From NCBI GenBank assembly GCA_022036555.1, contig CM039130.1, forward strand, positions 22,842,570 to 22,906,569: DNA of 64,000 bases, in the 5' to 3' direction. The DNA comes from Microstegium vimineum (lineage: Eukaryota; Streptophyta; Magnoliopsida; Poales; Poaceae). A program made the position numbers and the translations under genes. This document shows positions 45,494-58,346 of this stretch, piece after piece (position 1 is the stretch's first letter; each line of letters starts with the position of its first letter). The notes beneath the pieces are model-generated. The model saw only the letters and a program-made list of their open reading frames with translations. It was not told the DNA's origin and searched no databases.

Positions 45494-47115
45494 CTACCAA
45501 AACTTTCTTTTCAAATCCTGGTACATTTTGTTGCTTCCAGGATGGATAGACAATCGAGAAGTATGCACTTCATCAAGAATAGCTTGCCATAACTCAGGGA
45601 CTTTGGGAACCACAAGACGATCTTTGAACCAGAGCACATCGGCTTCATCTAACTTAAAACATGTAGGTGTCCTAGATTTCACCTTTGCTTTAATATGAGC
45701 GATGCCTTTATTGGTTCCCTGAGCTTCGATAATCTGATCCCGGATGCTAGGTTCCACCGAGATATTAGTTAGACTGCCATGCTGAACCATAGATATATCT
45801 AACTTCTCTAACTCATAACAAAGAGTGGAATTCACCGTTTTTAGGCTTAGACAGTTGCAACTGCCCTTACAGCTTAAGGCATCAGCTATAACATTCGCTT
45901 TGCTGGGATGATAATGCACTTCAAGATCATAATATTTAATAAGCTCTAACCATCTTCTTTGCCTCATATTCAACTCAGACTGAGTGAATATATACTTCAA
46001 ACTTTCATGATCAGTATAGATATGGCAAAGGTTGCCCAGAAGATAATGTCGCCAAATCTTCAAAGCGTGGACAACTACTGCTAACTCTAGATCATGAGTT
46101 GGATAGTTCTCTTTGTGTTTCTTTAACTGCCTAGAAGCATAAGCAATGACTCTTCCTTCTTGCATTAAGATACACCCGATACCGATACCGGACGCATCGC
46201 AATATATATCGAAGGGCTTTTCAATATTAGGTTGAGCTAATACTGGAGCTGTAGTCATTAACTTCTTTAAAGTATGAAAAGCTTCTTCGCACTCATCATA
46301 CCACACAAACTTGGTTTGATTCTTCAGTAGACTGGTAATAGGTTTCGAGACTCGAGAAAAGTCTGGAATAAACCGACAATAATAACCAGCCATACCGAGG
46401 AAACTTCGGACTTGATGGACTGCCGTTGGTGGCTTCCAATCCAGAATGTCCTTCACCTTGCTAGGATCAACTGCTACTCCTCCGTTGGACAAAACATGTC
46501 CTAGGAATTGCACTTCTTTCAGCCAAAACTCACATTTACTAAACTTAGCATAAAGCTGATGCTCTTGCAATCGAGTTAAGACGATCCTGAGATGACGGGT
46601 ATGCTCTTTTTCATTCTTGGAATAGATGAGAATATCATCGATGAAAATGACAACGAACTTGTCCAGCTCCGGCATGAACACTGAGTTCATTAAATACATG
46701 AAGTATGCCGGTGCATTGGTCAAACCAAACGACATTACCAGATATTCATAAAGCCCATATCTAGTGGTGAATGCCGTCTTGGGGATATCTTCAGATCGTA
46801 TCTTGATTTGGTGGTACCCCGACCGCAGGTCAATCTTGGAAAACACCATAGCTCCAGCGAGTTGATCAAAGAGAAGATCAATCCGCGGTAACGAATATTT
46901 GTTTTTGATGGTCACCTCGTTCAAGGGACGATAGTCAATGCACATGCGAAGGGTATGATCCTTCTTCTTCACGAAAATGGCAGGACAACCCCATGGCAAC
47001 GAACTAGGTCGAATGAAACCTTTATCGAGCAACTCATTTAACTGAGTCTTCAACTCTGCTAGCTCTTTCAGAGGCATTCGATAGGCCCTTCTATAGATAG
47101 GTGTTGTGCCAGCCT
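45494..47115 (-). pseudogene. Tekay A reverse transcriptase and RNase H
   Basis: An uninterrupted frame from 47077 to 45494. RT motifs in order: PWGCPAIFVKKKDHTLRMC, FSKIDLRSGYHQIKI, AFTTRYGLYEYLVMSFGL and the catalytic FIDDILIYSK (about 46620-46650). Ty3/Gypsy RNase H follows with YCDASGIGIGCILMQ, ASRQLKKHKENYPTHDLEL, and TDHESLKYIF. All catalytic acidic residues appear intact; the frame is closed only by the TAG at its end. Confidence 0.93.
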
Positions 47116-47673
47116 TTAGCTCAATAGAAACTCAACATCTCTATCGGGAGGTAGGCCAGGTAAGTCATCAGGAAAGACATCTGGAAACTCGCGCACTACT
47201 AGAATATCATGCACCCCAAAGGCAGCTATAGCACAGACTTTTCCTACTTCCCTTTTTGGCATAGAAAGTTGAATCAAGAGTTGAGATTTACTGTCTGGCA
47301 CATCTACCTTGATAGTTCTATTCGACACATCGATCACAGCTTTGTGCTGCTGTAACCAATTCATCCCTAGGATCACATCTAAACCCTAGTTTGGAAGCAC
47401 TACCATGGTCGTGGGAAAGATATGCCCACCCAGACTCAAAGATACTCGATAAACCAACTCTCTAGTTGAGATACGACCACCCGATGTTTGCACATGAAAG
47501 TCCATTTTTAACTCAGAAAAAGGAATACTATGCTTGAGCACAAATGACTTATCAATGAAGGAATGTGATGCACCAGAATCAAAGAGAATAACTGCAGGAT
47601 GATCATTGATAGGAAACGTACCCTGCAACACTGGTTCTCCTTCTCGCATTCCTTCACCCTGGGCATGAAACAC
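47116..47673 (-). pseudogene. Tekay A protease and linker to RT
   Basis: LFDSGASHSFIDKSF (about 47545-47590) is the Gypsy aspartic protease site; MILGMNWLQQHKAVID and DVFPDDLPGLPPDRDVEF lead to RT. A stop at about 47386 and a frame change near 47116 break the polyprotein. Confidence 0.88.
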
Positions 47674-48733
47674 CCACCTAGTCTTCTGCTCATTCTTATT
47701 CTTCTGATTTCTAGCATTCCCACTCTGCTTCTGCTGCTGCTGATTACCAGCGAACTTATGGTTGTACTACTTCGGAAGAGGACACACATTAGAATAATGC
47801 CCCACCTTTCCACCGTTGAAACATGCATTGCTAGTTTGCTTTGCAGCCACTTGATTGTTCGGACCATAATTCTGCCTAGGGTACTGAGAATTCCTCGAGA
47901 ACTGCTGACCAGACTGCTGCTGAGGAGGACGATACTGATCTTTTGCCTTTTATGATTACCACTAGAAGACCCTGCAACAGATTTATTCTTCTTTGCCTCC
48001 CTATGGATGCGCAGCGAAGTCTCAGCAGAGATAGCGATGTCCACCATCTCATGATAGGTAGCATTAGGATTATGGTTGAGCATGGTGTGCAACTTAGTCG
48101 AAAGCCCCTGAGAAACCACCTCTTTTTCTTAGCATATGTGCTGACATGTTCAACAACATACTGAGAAAGATGATTAAACTTGCCCACATACTGCATGACA
48201 GTGGAATCTCCCTGCTTCAAACTCAGGAACTCTTCCAACTTAGACTCTATGACGCCAGTAGGAATATAGTGCGAACGGAAAGCCTCACGAAACTCCTTCC
48301 AAGTGACACGATGACCCTCTGGCTGCATGGCGGCAAAAGTTGACCACCATGATCCTACTGCCCCATGAAGTTGTTGAGCTACAAACACTGGCTTCTGCAC
48401 CTCTGTGCAATGGATCAGCTCAAACTTCTGCTCCATGGTGCGGAGCTAATCATCAGCTTCCAGAGGCTCATCCGCCTTGGTGAAAACCGGAGGACGTGTG
48501 TCCGTGAAGTCCACATAGGTCGTCTCTAGATTATTGCGACCACGATGTCCATTGCCACCTTGCTGATTATTCTGAGCTATCTCGGGCAAGAGGCGAGCAT
48601 TGTCAGCAGACACTATGATCAATGCAGCTAAAGCTTGCGCCAAGGTTGGCGGTGCAAGGGGTGGAATAGGAATTTCCCCATCATTTCCATCATGTGCCCC
48701 AGCATTGTTATGTTCAGCCATCTGTTTGCACAA
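47674..48733 (-). pseudogene. Tekay A gag
   Basis: ATG at about 48720 (MAEHNNAGAHDG). The capsid region includes AAQQLHGAVGSWW-like VFVAQQLHGAVGSWWSTF and WKEFREAFRSHYIPTGV, then QGDSTVMQYVGKFNHLSQY, typical of Gypsy retrotrans_gag. The zinc knuckle region at about 47770-47825 reads CFNGGKVGHYSNVC, so the second cysteine is replaced by glycine. Frame changes near 48436, 48119 and 47950 break the gene. Confidence 0.85.
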
Positions 48734-49290
48734 ACATACTTTTATTGAAACACAAGCATAAAAGTACCAAAGTGCACAAACTTATATTACATGACCAAAC
48801 ATAATATACAAGATGCTGATAACTAAAGAGTTCTAAAAGCGATAAAGGTAGATTATATTACACAAGATCCACTACTCGCATCCGAACTAGATAGCTAGGC
48901 GAAACATGATCTACTCGTCGTCAATAAGGAACACTACCTCCACCTCTGGCTCGTCCTCGACGATCACCACTAGCTCTGGCTTGACTCCACCTGACCCTTA
49001 GGCATAGGTGCAAAGAACTGGTATGCAAAGGACGAGTCTGCCTGGACAAGGTCTCCAAGGTCCTCTACCATAGCATGCTGCTGGTACTCTGGGTTTATCA
49101 GGTTGACGAGGTGGTGAACCTCCTCGTGAAGCACATTGTTGTAGAACTCAAGGTTGCCCACATAGTGCCCCAAGTTGAGGTACATGTCGGCCAAAGTCTG
49201 CTCTTGGTCCCAAGCTTCATTCCTCTCTCCTAGAAACTGGTACATGAGACCCTCAGAGAAGATCACCTCAGTCAGCTTCTCTGCTAGCTT
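48734..49290 (-). other. Leader region of Tekay A with a conserved-looking frame
   Basis: Upstream of gag lies A-rich DNA and a frame at about 49290-48970 (EKLAEKLTEVIFSEGLMYQFL ... ADMYLNLGHYVGNLEFYNN). It has ordinary protein composition but no family I know. The junction with Maximus A is near 49290. Confidence 0.5.
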
Positions 49291-49505
49291 CTCCTGACTA
49301 TGTATTACAATGTATGCAAACAACACATGCAAATGCAATGTATTACATGGAATTTGAATCTGGGTTGCTTGCAAGTTTAAACCGTGATTAAGCTTTGTCA
49401 CACGCTTTGAGGGTGGTTATATTAATCGCGTTAGCCAAGCCTATGTGCATTACTAAGATTAAACATGTTATAATACATATGAATGCATGGTTGGTTCGCA
49501 CAAGC

Positions 49506-51110
49506 TCATTTTTTAGTGAAGTTAGAGTGATAAAGCACATTTAACTCATTCCTCAACCTACAAAAGGTTGATTCAACGAGTGGTTTAGTGAAGATATCTG
49601 CCAATTGCTCTTCACTTCTAACTCGCATTAGTGTGATATCCTTTTGTGCCACATGGTCTCTAAGAAAGTGATGGCGAATATCTATGTGTCTGGTGTGAGA
49701 GTGTTGAACTGGGTTGTTAGCAAGTTTTACGGCGCTTTCATTATCACACAAGAGTGGAACATCTTTTAACACAATGCCGTAATCAAGGAGTGTTCGTTTC
49801 ATGTATAAGATTTGTGCACAACAAGCTCCCGCGTCTATGTACTCCGCCTCGACGGTGGACAAAGCCATGCTATTTTGCTTCTTGGAAGACCAAGAGACAA
49901 GAGATCTTCCTAGCAAATGGCACCCTCCAGAGGTACTCTTCGTATCAACCTTACACCCGGCATAATCCGAATCGGAATAGCCCACAAGTTGGAAGGGAGC
50001 TCCTTTGGGATACCAAAGGCCAATGCTAGGGGTGTGCCTTATGTACCTAAGGATTCTTTTTACGGCACTTAAGTGCAATTCCTTAGGATTAGCTTGAAAC
50101 CTTGCACACATACACACACTAAACATGATATCCGGCCTAGATGCGGTGAGGTAAGCTAAACTACTGATCATAGAGCGGTAAAGGGTTTTTGTCAATTGGT
50201 TTACCTCCCTCATCAAGGTCGAGATGTCCATTAGTAGGCATTAGGGTCTTGATTGGCTTGCAATCCTCTATCTTGAATTTCTTGAGCACATCTTGAGTGT
50301 ACTTCTCTTGAGATATGAAGGTTGCCTCCCTCAATTGCTTCACTTGGAAGCCAAGGAAGAAGGTTAGCTCACCAATCATTAACATCTCAAATTCCTTGGA
50401 CATCAAATCACCAAACTCCTTGCAATGATCTTGGTTTGTTGACCCAAATATAATGTCATTGACATATACTTGGAAAACAAAGATTTCTCCATTAAGCTTC
50501 TTGGTGAATAGTGTGGTATACACTTTCCCAATCTTGAAGCCCTACTTGAGTAGGAATTCCCAAAGCCTCTCATACCAAGCATGGGGTGCTTGCTTCAATC
50601 CATAGAGCGCCTTGGACAACCTATACACATGATTAGGATAATTTGGGTCTTCAAACCCAGGAGGTTGTGAGACATAGATAAGTTCATTAATATAGCTATT
50701 TAAGAAAGCACTCTTTACATCCATTTGAAAGAGTTTCATTTTGTGACGTGAAGCGTACACCAAAAGTATACGAATGGCGTCCAATCTTGCAATCGGGGCA
50801 AAGGTCTCTGCAAAATCAAGTACTTCTACTTGAGAGAATCCCTTTGCTACCAATCTTGCCTTGTTCCTCACAACTTGGCCTTGATCAACTTGCTTGTTCC
50901 GAAACACCCACTTAGTGTCAATGATTCTTGCACCCTTTGGCCTTTCTTCTAGTGTCCACACTTGGTTCCGGGTGAAGTTGTTAAGTTCTTCATTCATGGC
51001 ATTCACCCAATCCGGATCCGCAAGTGCGTCCTCTACACATGTAGGTTCAACAAAATACACAAAAGAGTGATGTTCAACATAAGATGCAAGTCTAGAGCGA
51101 ATCATCACTC
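49506..51110 (-). pseudogene. Maximus A reverse transcriptase and RNase H
   Basis: RT: WVFRNKQVDQGQVVRNKARLVA, QMDVKSAFLNSYINELIYV, GLKQAPHAWYERL, then a TAG at 50542-50544. The active-site motif reads YVNDIIFGS at about 50450 instead of YVDD, so one catalytic aspartate is lost. RNase H: GYSDSDYAGCKVD, KSTSGGCHLLGRSLVSW, VEAEYIDAGACCAQ, ending at the stop 49506. A frame change joins the two near 50190. Closely similar in order to element C but clearly a different subfamily. Confidence 0.9.
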
Positions 51111-52700
51111 CCTTAGATTGACTCCCTATGATTTGATCATGGGTGTGAGCTTAGAGGAGAGGTGTTGATCTTCAACCACTTGAGGAGGGGGATAAGGTGC
51201 TTCAACATTTTGAGCTTCGGCCTCGGCTTGATCTTGAGGGATGAAGGTATCTTCTTGTGCTTCCCTCACTTGTTCTTCATCAACTTGAGGTGTGCGGGGT
51301 GGAGAAGGATCTTGATTAGCTTCATCTTCAACTTCTTCCACCTTTGCGGATTGATAGCACAAATTGGCATGTTATTCATTGCCTCCCTCAAGGGTTCATC
51401 ACCTACATCAATTTCCTCAAGCGCTCCATGGGAGCCATTAGTTTCATCAAACTCCAAGTCATACGTTTCTTCAACTAAGCCGGTGGCTTTGTTAAATACA
51501 CGGTATGCCTTTGATTTAAGAGAATAACCAACAAGGAAACCAATGTCACACCGTCGTTGGAATTTACCCAAGTGTTGGTGCTTCTTGTAGATATACACTT
51601 TTCCACCAAACACCCGGCAGAATGATATATCCGGCTTCTTCCCATTCAAGAGCTCATAGGGGGTCTTCTTGAGTAGCCTTTCGATGAAGAGGCGGTTTGC
51701 TGCATAGCAAGCGGTGTTGATGGCCTCCGCCCAAAACCTTTATAGAGTGTTGTACTCATCAAGCATAGACCTTGCAAGAGTGATTAGCGTCCGATTCTTC
51801 CTCTCTACAACACCATTTTGTTGTGGGGTATAGGTGGCGGAAACTTCATGCATAATCCCCACTTCATCACAATAATCCTCAATTCTTGTGTTGACAAACT
51901 CGGTGCCATTGTCACTTCTAATCTTCTTGATCTTCACATCAAATTCATTTTGTGCTCTTGTTGCAAACTTCTTGAAAATGTCAGTTGTCTCTCCCTTGTC
52001 TTGAAGAAAGAACACCCAAGTGTACCGAGAGTAGTCATCCATTACCACTAGACAAAAGAGATTGTCTCCAAGGCTACCATAAGTAGTAGGTTCAAATAGA
52101 TCCATGTGTAGCAACTCTAGAACTCTTGAGGTTGACATGAAAGTTTCGGTTGGATGGGTGTTTTGCAACTTGTTTGCCCGCTTGACATACACTACATAGC
52201 TTTTCCTTCTCAAATACCACATCCTTCAACCCTCTAACCATTTCCTTCTTTACATGTTTCTTCAAGGTTGACATGCCCACATGTGCCAATCTTCTATGCC
52301 ATAGCCAACCCAAAGAATTCTTGGAGAATAAGCAAGTTTGCAAGCTAGCTTCATTTGATGTGAAATCCACTAGATAGAGATTGTTGTGCCGGAATCCCTT
52401 AAATATCAATGAAGAGTCATCTATCTTGGTCACAACAACCTCACTTGGAGTGAAGAGACATTGGAAACCAAGATCACATAGTTGACCAACTGATAGCAAG
52501 TTGAAGCTCAAAGATTGTACTAGCAAGACGTTGGATATTTATTGATCATTGGAGATAGCAAGTTTTCCCAAGCCCTTGCACTTTGCTTTTTGAGTTATCA
52601 CCAAATGTAATCTTGTCTTGACTTGCACAATCCTCATCAAGTGTGGTGAACATCCGGGGGTCACCGGTCATATGTTGAGTGCAACCGCTATCAATTACCC
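51111..52700 (-). pseudogene. Maximus A protease, pre-integrase and integrase
   Basis: VIDSGCTQHMTGDP at about 52650-52695 is the protease. Pre-integrase: WLWHRRLAHVGMSTLKKH and CSVCQAGKQ. Integrase: LLHMDLFEPTTYGSLG, VVMDDYSRYTWVFFLQDKGE, IRSDNGTEFVNTRIED, YTPQQNGVVERKNRTL, with the D, D, E residues present. Several stops and frame changes (about 52540, 52090-52222, 51740, 51266-51365) interrupt it. Confidence 0.88.
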
Positions 52701-52716
52701 AATGGCTCCCACCAGT

Positions 52717-53208
52717 CTAGTAGTTCACCTTCTTATCACCTTTAGCCATGAGGCATAGATGTGTAGAGGATGAGCCCGATAATGATGGAGGTGGTGGCGG
52801 TGGAGTAGAAGAACCAATCACCAAGGCGGCCACCTTCTCATCTTCACTCTCATCATCGAAGGAGTCACTTGTATCTTCAATGTCGGTGAGCCAATCACCA
52901 ACAATGTAAGCTTTGCCATCCTTCTTCTTGTGGAAGTTGAAGTTCTTCTTCTTCTTGAATGACTTGTCATTCTTCTTTTCTTCATCACTTGAGTCATCCT
53001 TGTTGCCCTTGTTGTTCTTGAACTTCTTATACTTGTACTTGTCTTGCTTCTCTTCGGGGCAATGATGAGCCAAGTGGCTAAGCTTCCCACAATTGTAGCA
53101 ATCCATTTGTGAGATCGGCTTCCTTGAAGAGCTTGTGAAGAATTTCTACTTCTTTGAGTCAATCTTGACTCCATTCTTGTTTAGCCTATTCAACATCTTG
53201 GTGGTATT
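52717..53208 (-). pseudogene. Maximus A gag, 3' part
   Basis: It contains the zinc knuckle CYNCGKLSHLAHHC (about 53065-53106), a Lys-rich stretch, and an acidic Ser/Asp stretch before protease. At 53208 the frame continues across the inserted Tekay LTR B into 58347, giving the VKKT-TKMLN junction. Confidence 0.88.
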
Positions 53209-56200
53209 TGTCACGGAACCGCCCAACTAATATAAGATCAAGCATGACTATCCCCGTTTAACACGTTGACACTCACATACTCTCACTTATACCAGTTCGG
53301 TAGTCCACCGAGTATCCCGAAGGACCTCGGTAAATGAACAAACCAATCCCAGATTGCTTGATTAAGTAAACACCAATTACTTACACAGAGTTTTGTAGCA
53401 GAAATAATATTACAAGTAAGCTCAGAAATAATAATACAAGTTTGAGTTCAAAACCATTTATTGAAACAACATAGCTTTGAAATGATTATAGTAACATAAG
53501 TTGAAATACATTGCTAGCTTAAAGTGACATCCTCCAACAACAGCATATAGATAACAAGTAACTATAGAATCACCGAGCTCACCGGTGGTTAACCACTCCT
53601 TCAGCAGGACGAAGCCCTTCACCTGCAACAGGTTGGGATAAACCCTGAGTACTCGAATGTACTCAGCTAGACTTACCCAACAAGAGGGAAAATAAAAGAC
53701 TCCCAAGGCACATGCAAGGCTTATATAGTGGAGTTGACAGGATAGCATAATTTTTACATAAAAGAGCATTACTACCTTGAGTCCTATCTTTCAATATTTT
53801 AATCAATATTTTAGCATCAAGATTAGTGAAGCTTACCAAGTCTAGATTTGCACCTGATCTAGAGCAATCACTTGATTAAAGCATCACAATAATAACCATA
53901 TCTAGTTTGGCATGTAACCCATATAACCATCTTTTGGTTACTTATTAGGGTTCAAGTTTCTACAGTGGGAGGAAGATCTTTCAAGTTTCTCACTGACGGG
54001 GAGAGACCGCGATTCGAATCGAATTCCTATCCAGCTGGAGGTTTATTCCTCAATCACACCCAAGCCTTCCCCGTCGGGTTGACTTTGATGGGTCCCCTTC
54101 ACTATCGTTCAGGTAGCCCACGGGTCCCCAATTACAGGCATGAGTAGCGACTCACGATAGCCAGGTAGCTCAAGAATTGCCTGCCCTTGGTACGTAGCCA
54201 GGACGTTCAGGGTACTTGCCCACGGTCTAGTATTCCGCTCGTGGTCTTCATGACCCAACTAGGAGGGGATTCCGGCCCGGACCCACAGAGTTAGGCTTTG
54301 CAGTCGAAACGAGTTATTCGGCCAGCTATGAAGGAGGCATGCGTTCAATCTCGGTAGATGTCCATCCACGATCTAGTGCCTAGCAACACAGGCGGAGAGA
54401 ACCCACTCACAATACCTCCAAGTCAAGTGGCTCACAACACCTTATCCGCCCGGTCTCGATTTATTACTTCCACATGGTTATTTTCCACGATAGCAAATAT
54501 AGCCAACCGTGACCAGTATCAACCTATCATCATGGGGGATAGTAGACCACCCACTCTACCGGTCTAAGCATGGCTAAGCATTTGTTTCGATCCTGGGCCT
54601 ACAAGGTTCTTTTTAGTGGACAAGGAAGGTAATGCAGTAAAAGGGTTTCATTCAACTACTAATAACTTAATGCACAAACAAGATTGATATTTGTAAGTGA
54701 ATACCTTAAAAGAGAGAGAGGAAGCTTGTAATGCTCCGGGGCTTGCCTTGGGAACCGACACAAAGTCAGTGATGGTTAGATAACACTCGCTTGGCGAGCT
54801 CTTCAGATCAACGTTTGTACTCTTGGTTGTTCGGTCTTTTGGATTCATCCACCAACACCATCTTTAGGTTGGCTCCACCAAACACCATCTTCGGGTTTGG
54901 CTCCAAACACCACATCTCCACGTAGTGTACCTAGCATACCTAAATGAGATGCAAGATACACATGTATGAATGCGGAGAATGATCACAAGAGATATATATA
55001 CAAGCATCCAACATAAGCATAAGATTATGTCATACATACACGAGCACATTAGAGAGCAATTTATTAACTACTATCACTTAAGTCTAGCAACCAAGATAAC
55101 AAGCAAAAGGTTACACCACCTACATAAGCATATGGATTTATTTGAACTAGCTACCACACACGCATATCACGGGAGGGCAGCAAACATATCAAGAATAACA
55201 TATTAATTAAATAATTGAAGCCATTGCAAGCATTCGATAAGCACAAGGGTTATTAAATTAATTATCACCCTAACATAGCATAGGAGGATAACAAACATAT
55301 TAGGTGATACATGCTAACTAACTTAACTAAGATATTGCAAACATTCATCATACAAGTATTAACAAGAAGGTTCAAGCCAACAAGCATAAACTAGAGAAAT
55401 CAACTTAGCATGCAAGGTGAAATCTGGGCAGCAGCACATAGGTTACTTGTTTTTATCATAACCAGAGATTTAATTATTCAAAAGAGGTGATCTTAGACTT
55501 TCTAGAAAGGTAATGAAATTATCTACAATATTGTTATTACCACCAAAAGCTAATTCAAAGGTTAAACAAGTTAAATATGCAATTGTTCAGACCTGCCCCA
55601 ACTAGGACAGAAAAATAACCTTATATCTAAACATGCATAACTTGAGTTACAAACATCCAAAGAGCATGAACCTTGACTTCAGAAAAAGCTTAGTAAAATA
55701 TCTAAAACATGCTTATCACCATCACAACATGATTCCACCATTAACAAGGTCAAACAAACCAATTAGAACACCTCTGTCCAGACTTGGATAAATTTGATAT
55801 GCAACTAACAAGATTAATAACTTGAGTTCTAGATATCACATAAGGGTGGTTCTAGACTTTTTAGAAAGCTTAGAACATCATGTTTAACTTTGCTATTCAG
55901 TTCAACCATAGCAAAAATTAATAACATCATGCAAACACTTGTATATGCAACACTGTATATTCAGTCCACATAGCATCGACAAAAACAAAGACATACCACT
56001 GAACTAAAATTTAGAGAAACATAAATAAAGTTCTACTTATCCAACACATATGGTTCTTGATTATTTGTAAAGGTACTCAAGTTATTTACAAGTTTCTTAT
56101 AATCATATTAACATGATTCAAAGCTTAACAAACTCTAAATAAGCAAGAAAGCATCTCTGTCCAAAAAGAGGATACATTCTGTCACTCTACTTTAAACAGT

Positions 56201-58346
56201 CATAACTGAAGATTTAGAACTCCTAAAAATATGAACTTAGACATTCTAGAAATCTTAAGAATTTCATTACAAATGTTTTCACAGTAGCAAGACATGATTC
56301 CAAGTTTAACTTGGTCAAACAACCCAAACATCTAGGTCTGTCCAGAAAATGACAGTTTTCAACCATCAACTTGATAAATCCATATCTCTCAAACTAACAG
56401 AGATATGGTCATGAAATTTTAAAGAAAGTTTCCTCATATTATTATCTACAACTTTGGTATTCACCATACCAACATAAAATAAGATTTTATTCACTAAAAA
56501 CATTAATCTTCAGATAACATGCATGCAGTCCAAAACAACAAAATTGACACTTGTTAATTTTGTAACTCACAAACTATCCATCATATAGTCATGAAATTTT
56601 AACCTAGCTCTACATATCATATAACAAACATGCCATAATTATTTCACAATTTTCGGAGCACTCCTCACCGGTGACAAATATTTATTTCACTCAATGAGCC
56701 TTACAAACCCTAACTGCATAAATCCAATTTTGCGCATTCCAAACAACACAAGGTATATCATCCGATAGATCTACTGCATAGAGCATTTAACAAGGATTCC
56801 AAAAAGTCCTACCAAACTACCATGCGGTTTTTATTTGATTTAATACGAATTTTCAAAGTACTGCATAATCTGAAAAACTGAAAAACGGGAAAGAGGGAGA
56901 AAGGGGGAGCTGCTGTTCTGGTTCTTCCATTCATGGAGATGCAGGAAGGCATTGGGGGGTGCTGGTCGAGGAGGTGCCGGCCTTGCCGTTCCCCACTACA
57001 GCAGCAGCCACGGGAAGAGGGACGACGGCAGCGTTGACGGCGTGCTGCAGGTCGTCGCCGGCGGAGGAGCAGAAGGCCGTGCCGGTGGCCAGCAGCGGCA
57101 TCATGGGAGGTGCTGTCCTCAGCCGACGGCCAGCCTGCTAGCGCTAGGCAGCGCTAGGGTTTGGGGCTGACCAGCCCGGCAGCAACTGCTGGGAGGAGGT
57201 GCTGGCCCTCCTGGCCATGGCCAGCGGCAGACGGCGGCCACATAGGGCAGAGCGACGAGGGGGAGGTGCGAGCTGCAGCCGCAGCCCTGCTGCAGGCAAG
57301 CAGCAGGCTCGGCAGGGGTCTGCCCTCCTGCCCGGTAGAGACACAGGGCGATCAGGAAGGGAGAGGAGGTGCTGGTGTAGGGGAGCTCGGCCAGGGCTGC
57401 TGGTGAGGGAGGGAGAGCAGCCATGGGAGGAGAGCTTGAGGGAGGGAGGAGCAAGGAGGAAGGAGTGCTGCTCTTGCTTTGGTCCGACAGAAAGAGGAGG
57501 AGGAGGCTTCGGGAGCAAGGAGAGGGGCGAGTGAAGGAGTCGGCCGGGCTGAGGGAAGGCTCAGCCTTTTTATTTTCTTCCCCTCTTTCTTCCCCAAATC
57601 CATTAATTGCTACTTTAAATTGGGGTATTCTCAAAAATTGTCACTGACAAACCGTAACTCGTTTCGCAAATCCAATTGCACCATTGCGAAGGTCTCGACG
57701 AGTAGATTATTTTTCTTTAAGAACCACAATCAAACTCCAAACGGTTTGCGAATTATTGATTCCCGAAGAAAACCTTGCGGGTACCGAAAACTGGCATTCT
57801 GACGATCTTCGGTCATCTGTTTCACCATTTTCGGCTCTGATTCAGGTGTCGATGTTTGAACAAAGTTTGTCCGTCTCGATTCGATCCACAACTTTCGTTC
57901 AATGCGCGTTGACATGTGAGATATCCAAATTGTTAGTCAACGACGGTCAAAATCGGGGCTGATTAAGTTCAGACTGGGGTTTCTAATATTTTCCGGGCAT
58001 TTTCTCCACTTCCGCTCCGCATGAACATTTTCACGACTTTTATTGTCGAGTTCAACTAGAGTATTTTGGGCAAGGTCGTGAGACTTGGTTAAACTCATAT
58101 AATTATTTCCACTTCATAAATAAATTCCAATAATTATATGAATCACCTATTCACTTAACTTTTTGGTTCCAAACTTCGTGAAACTTTCCCAATGGTTCAT
58201 ATAGATGGAAATAGAGATGAGGTACCTCAAATAAATACCTTATCATATATTCCCAACATATGAACTATAGTCTCTGATTATCGCTTGATCCGATATAATT
58301 GGGCTTAATTACTTCTTATCCCATGCTTAACACCGAGGGTGTTACA
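53209..58346 (-). repeat. Tekay-type solo LTR B
   Basis: 5.1 kb from TGTAACACCCTCGG (minus, at 58346) to GTTCCGTGACA (at 53209). Flanks GTATT (53204-53208) and GTCTT (58347-58351) match at four of five bases, and the gag frame is restored when it is removed. It is the same subfamily as the LTR at 59021-63873, in opposite orientation (shared segments such as AACCTCCAGCTGGA and GATTCGAATCG). A GC-rich island lies at 56880-57600. No internal genes. Confidence 0.85.

Larger units (their letters stand above)
17341..49290 (-). mobile_element. Tekay-type Gypsy element A, 5' LTR missing
   Basis: A minus-strand chromovirus: gag (about 48733-47674), protease, reverse transcriptase, RNase H, integrase with chromodomain (to 44309), polypurine tract and 3' LTR (44176-41921 and 18970-17341, split by the MULE). 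LTR ends are TGTAACACCCC...TCA. The flank at the 3' end is Maximus ORF3 (TGCCA at 17336-17340), but at the other end the 5' LTR and the matching ORF3 part are absent, so a deletion removed both; the right limit near 49290 is approximate. Confidence 0.8.

Noticed and set aside
57119..57634. Long open frames on both strands of a GC-rich segment
   Set aside because: Low-complexity Pro/Ser/Ala products in several frames at once, as expected from GC-rich DNA lacking stops.
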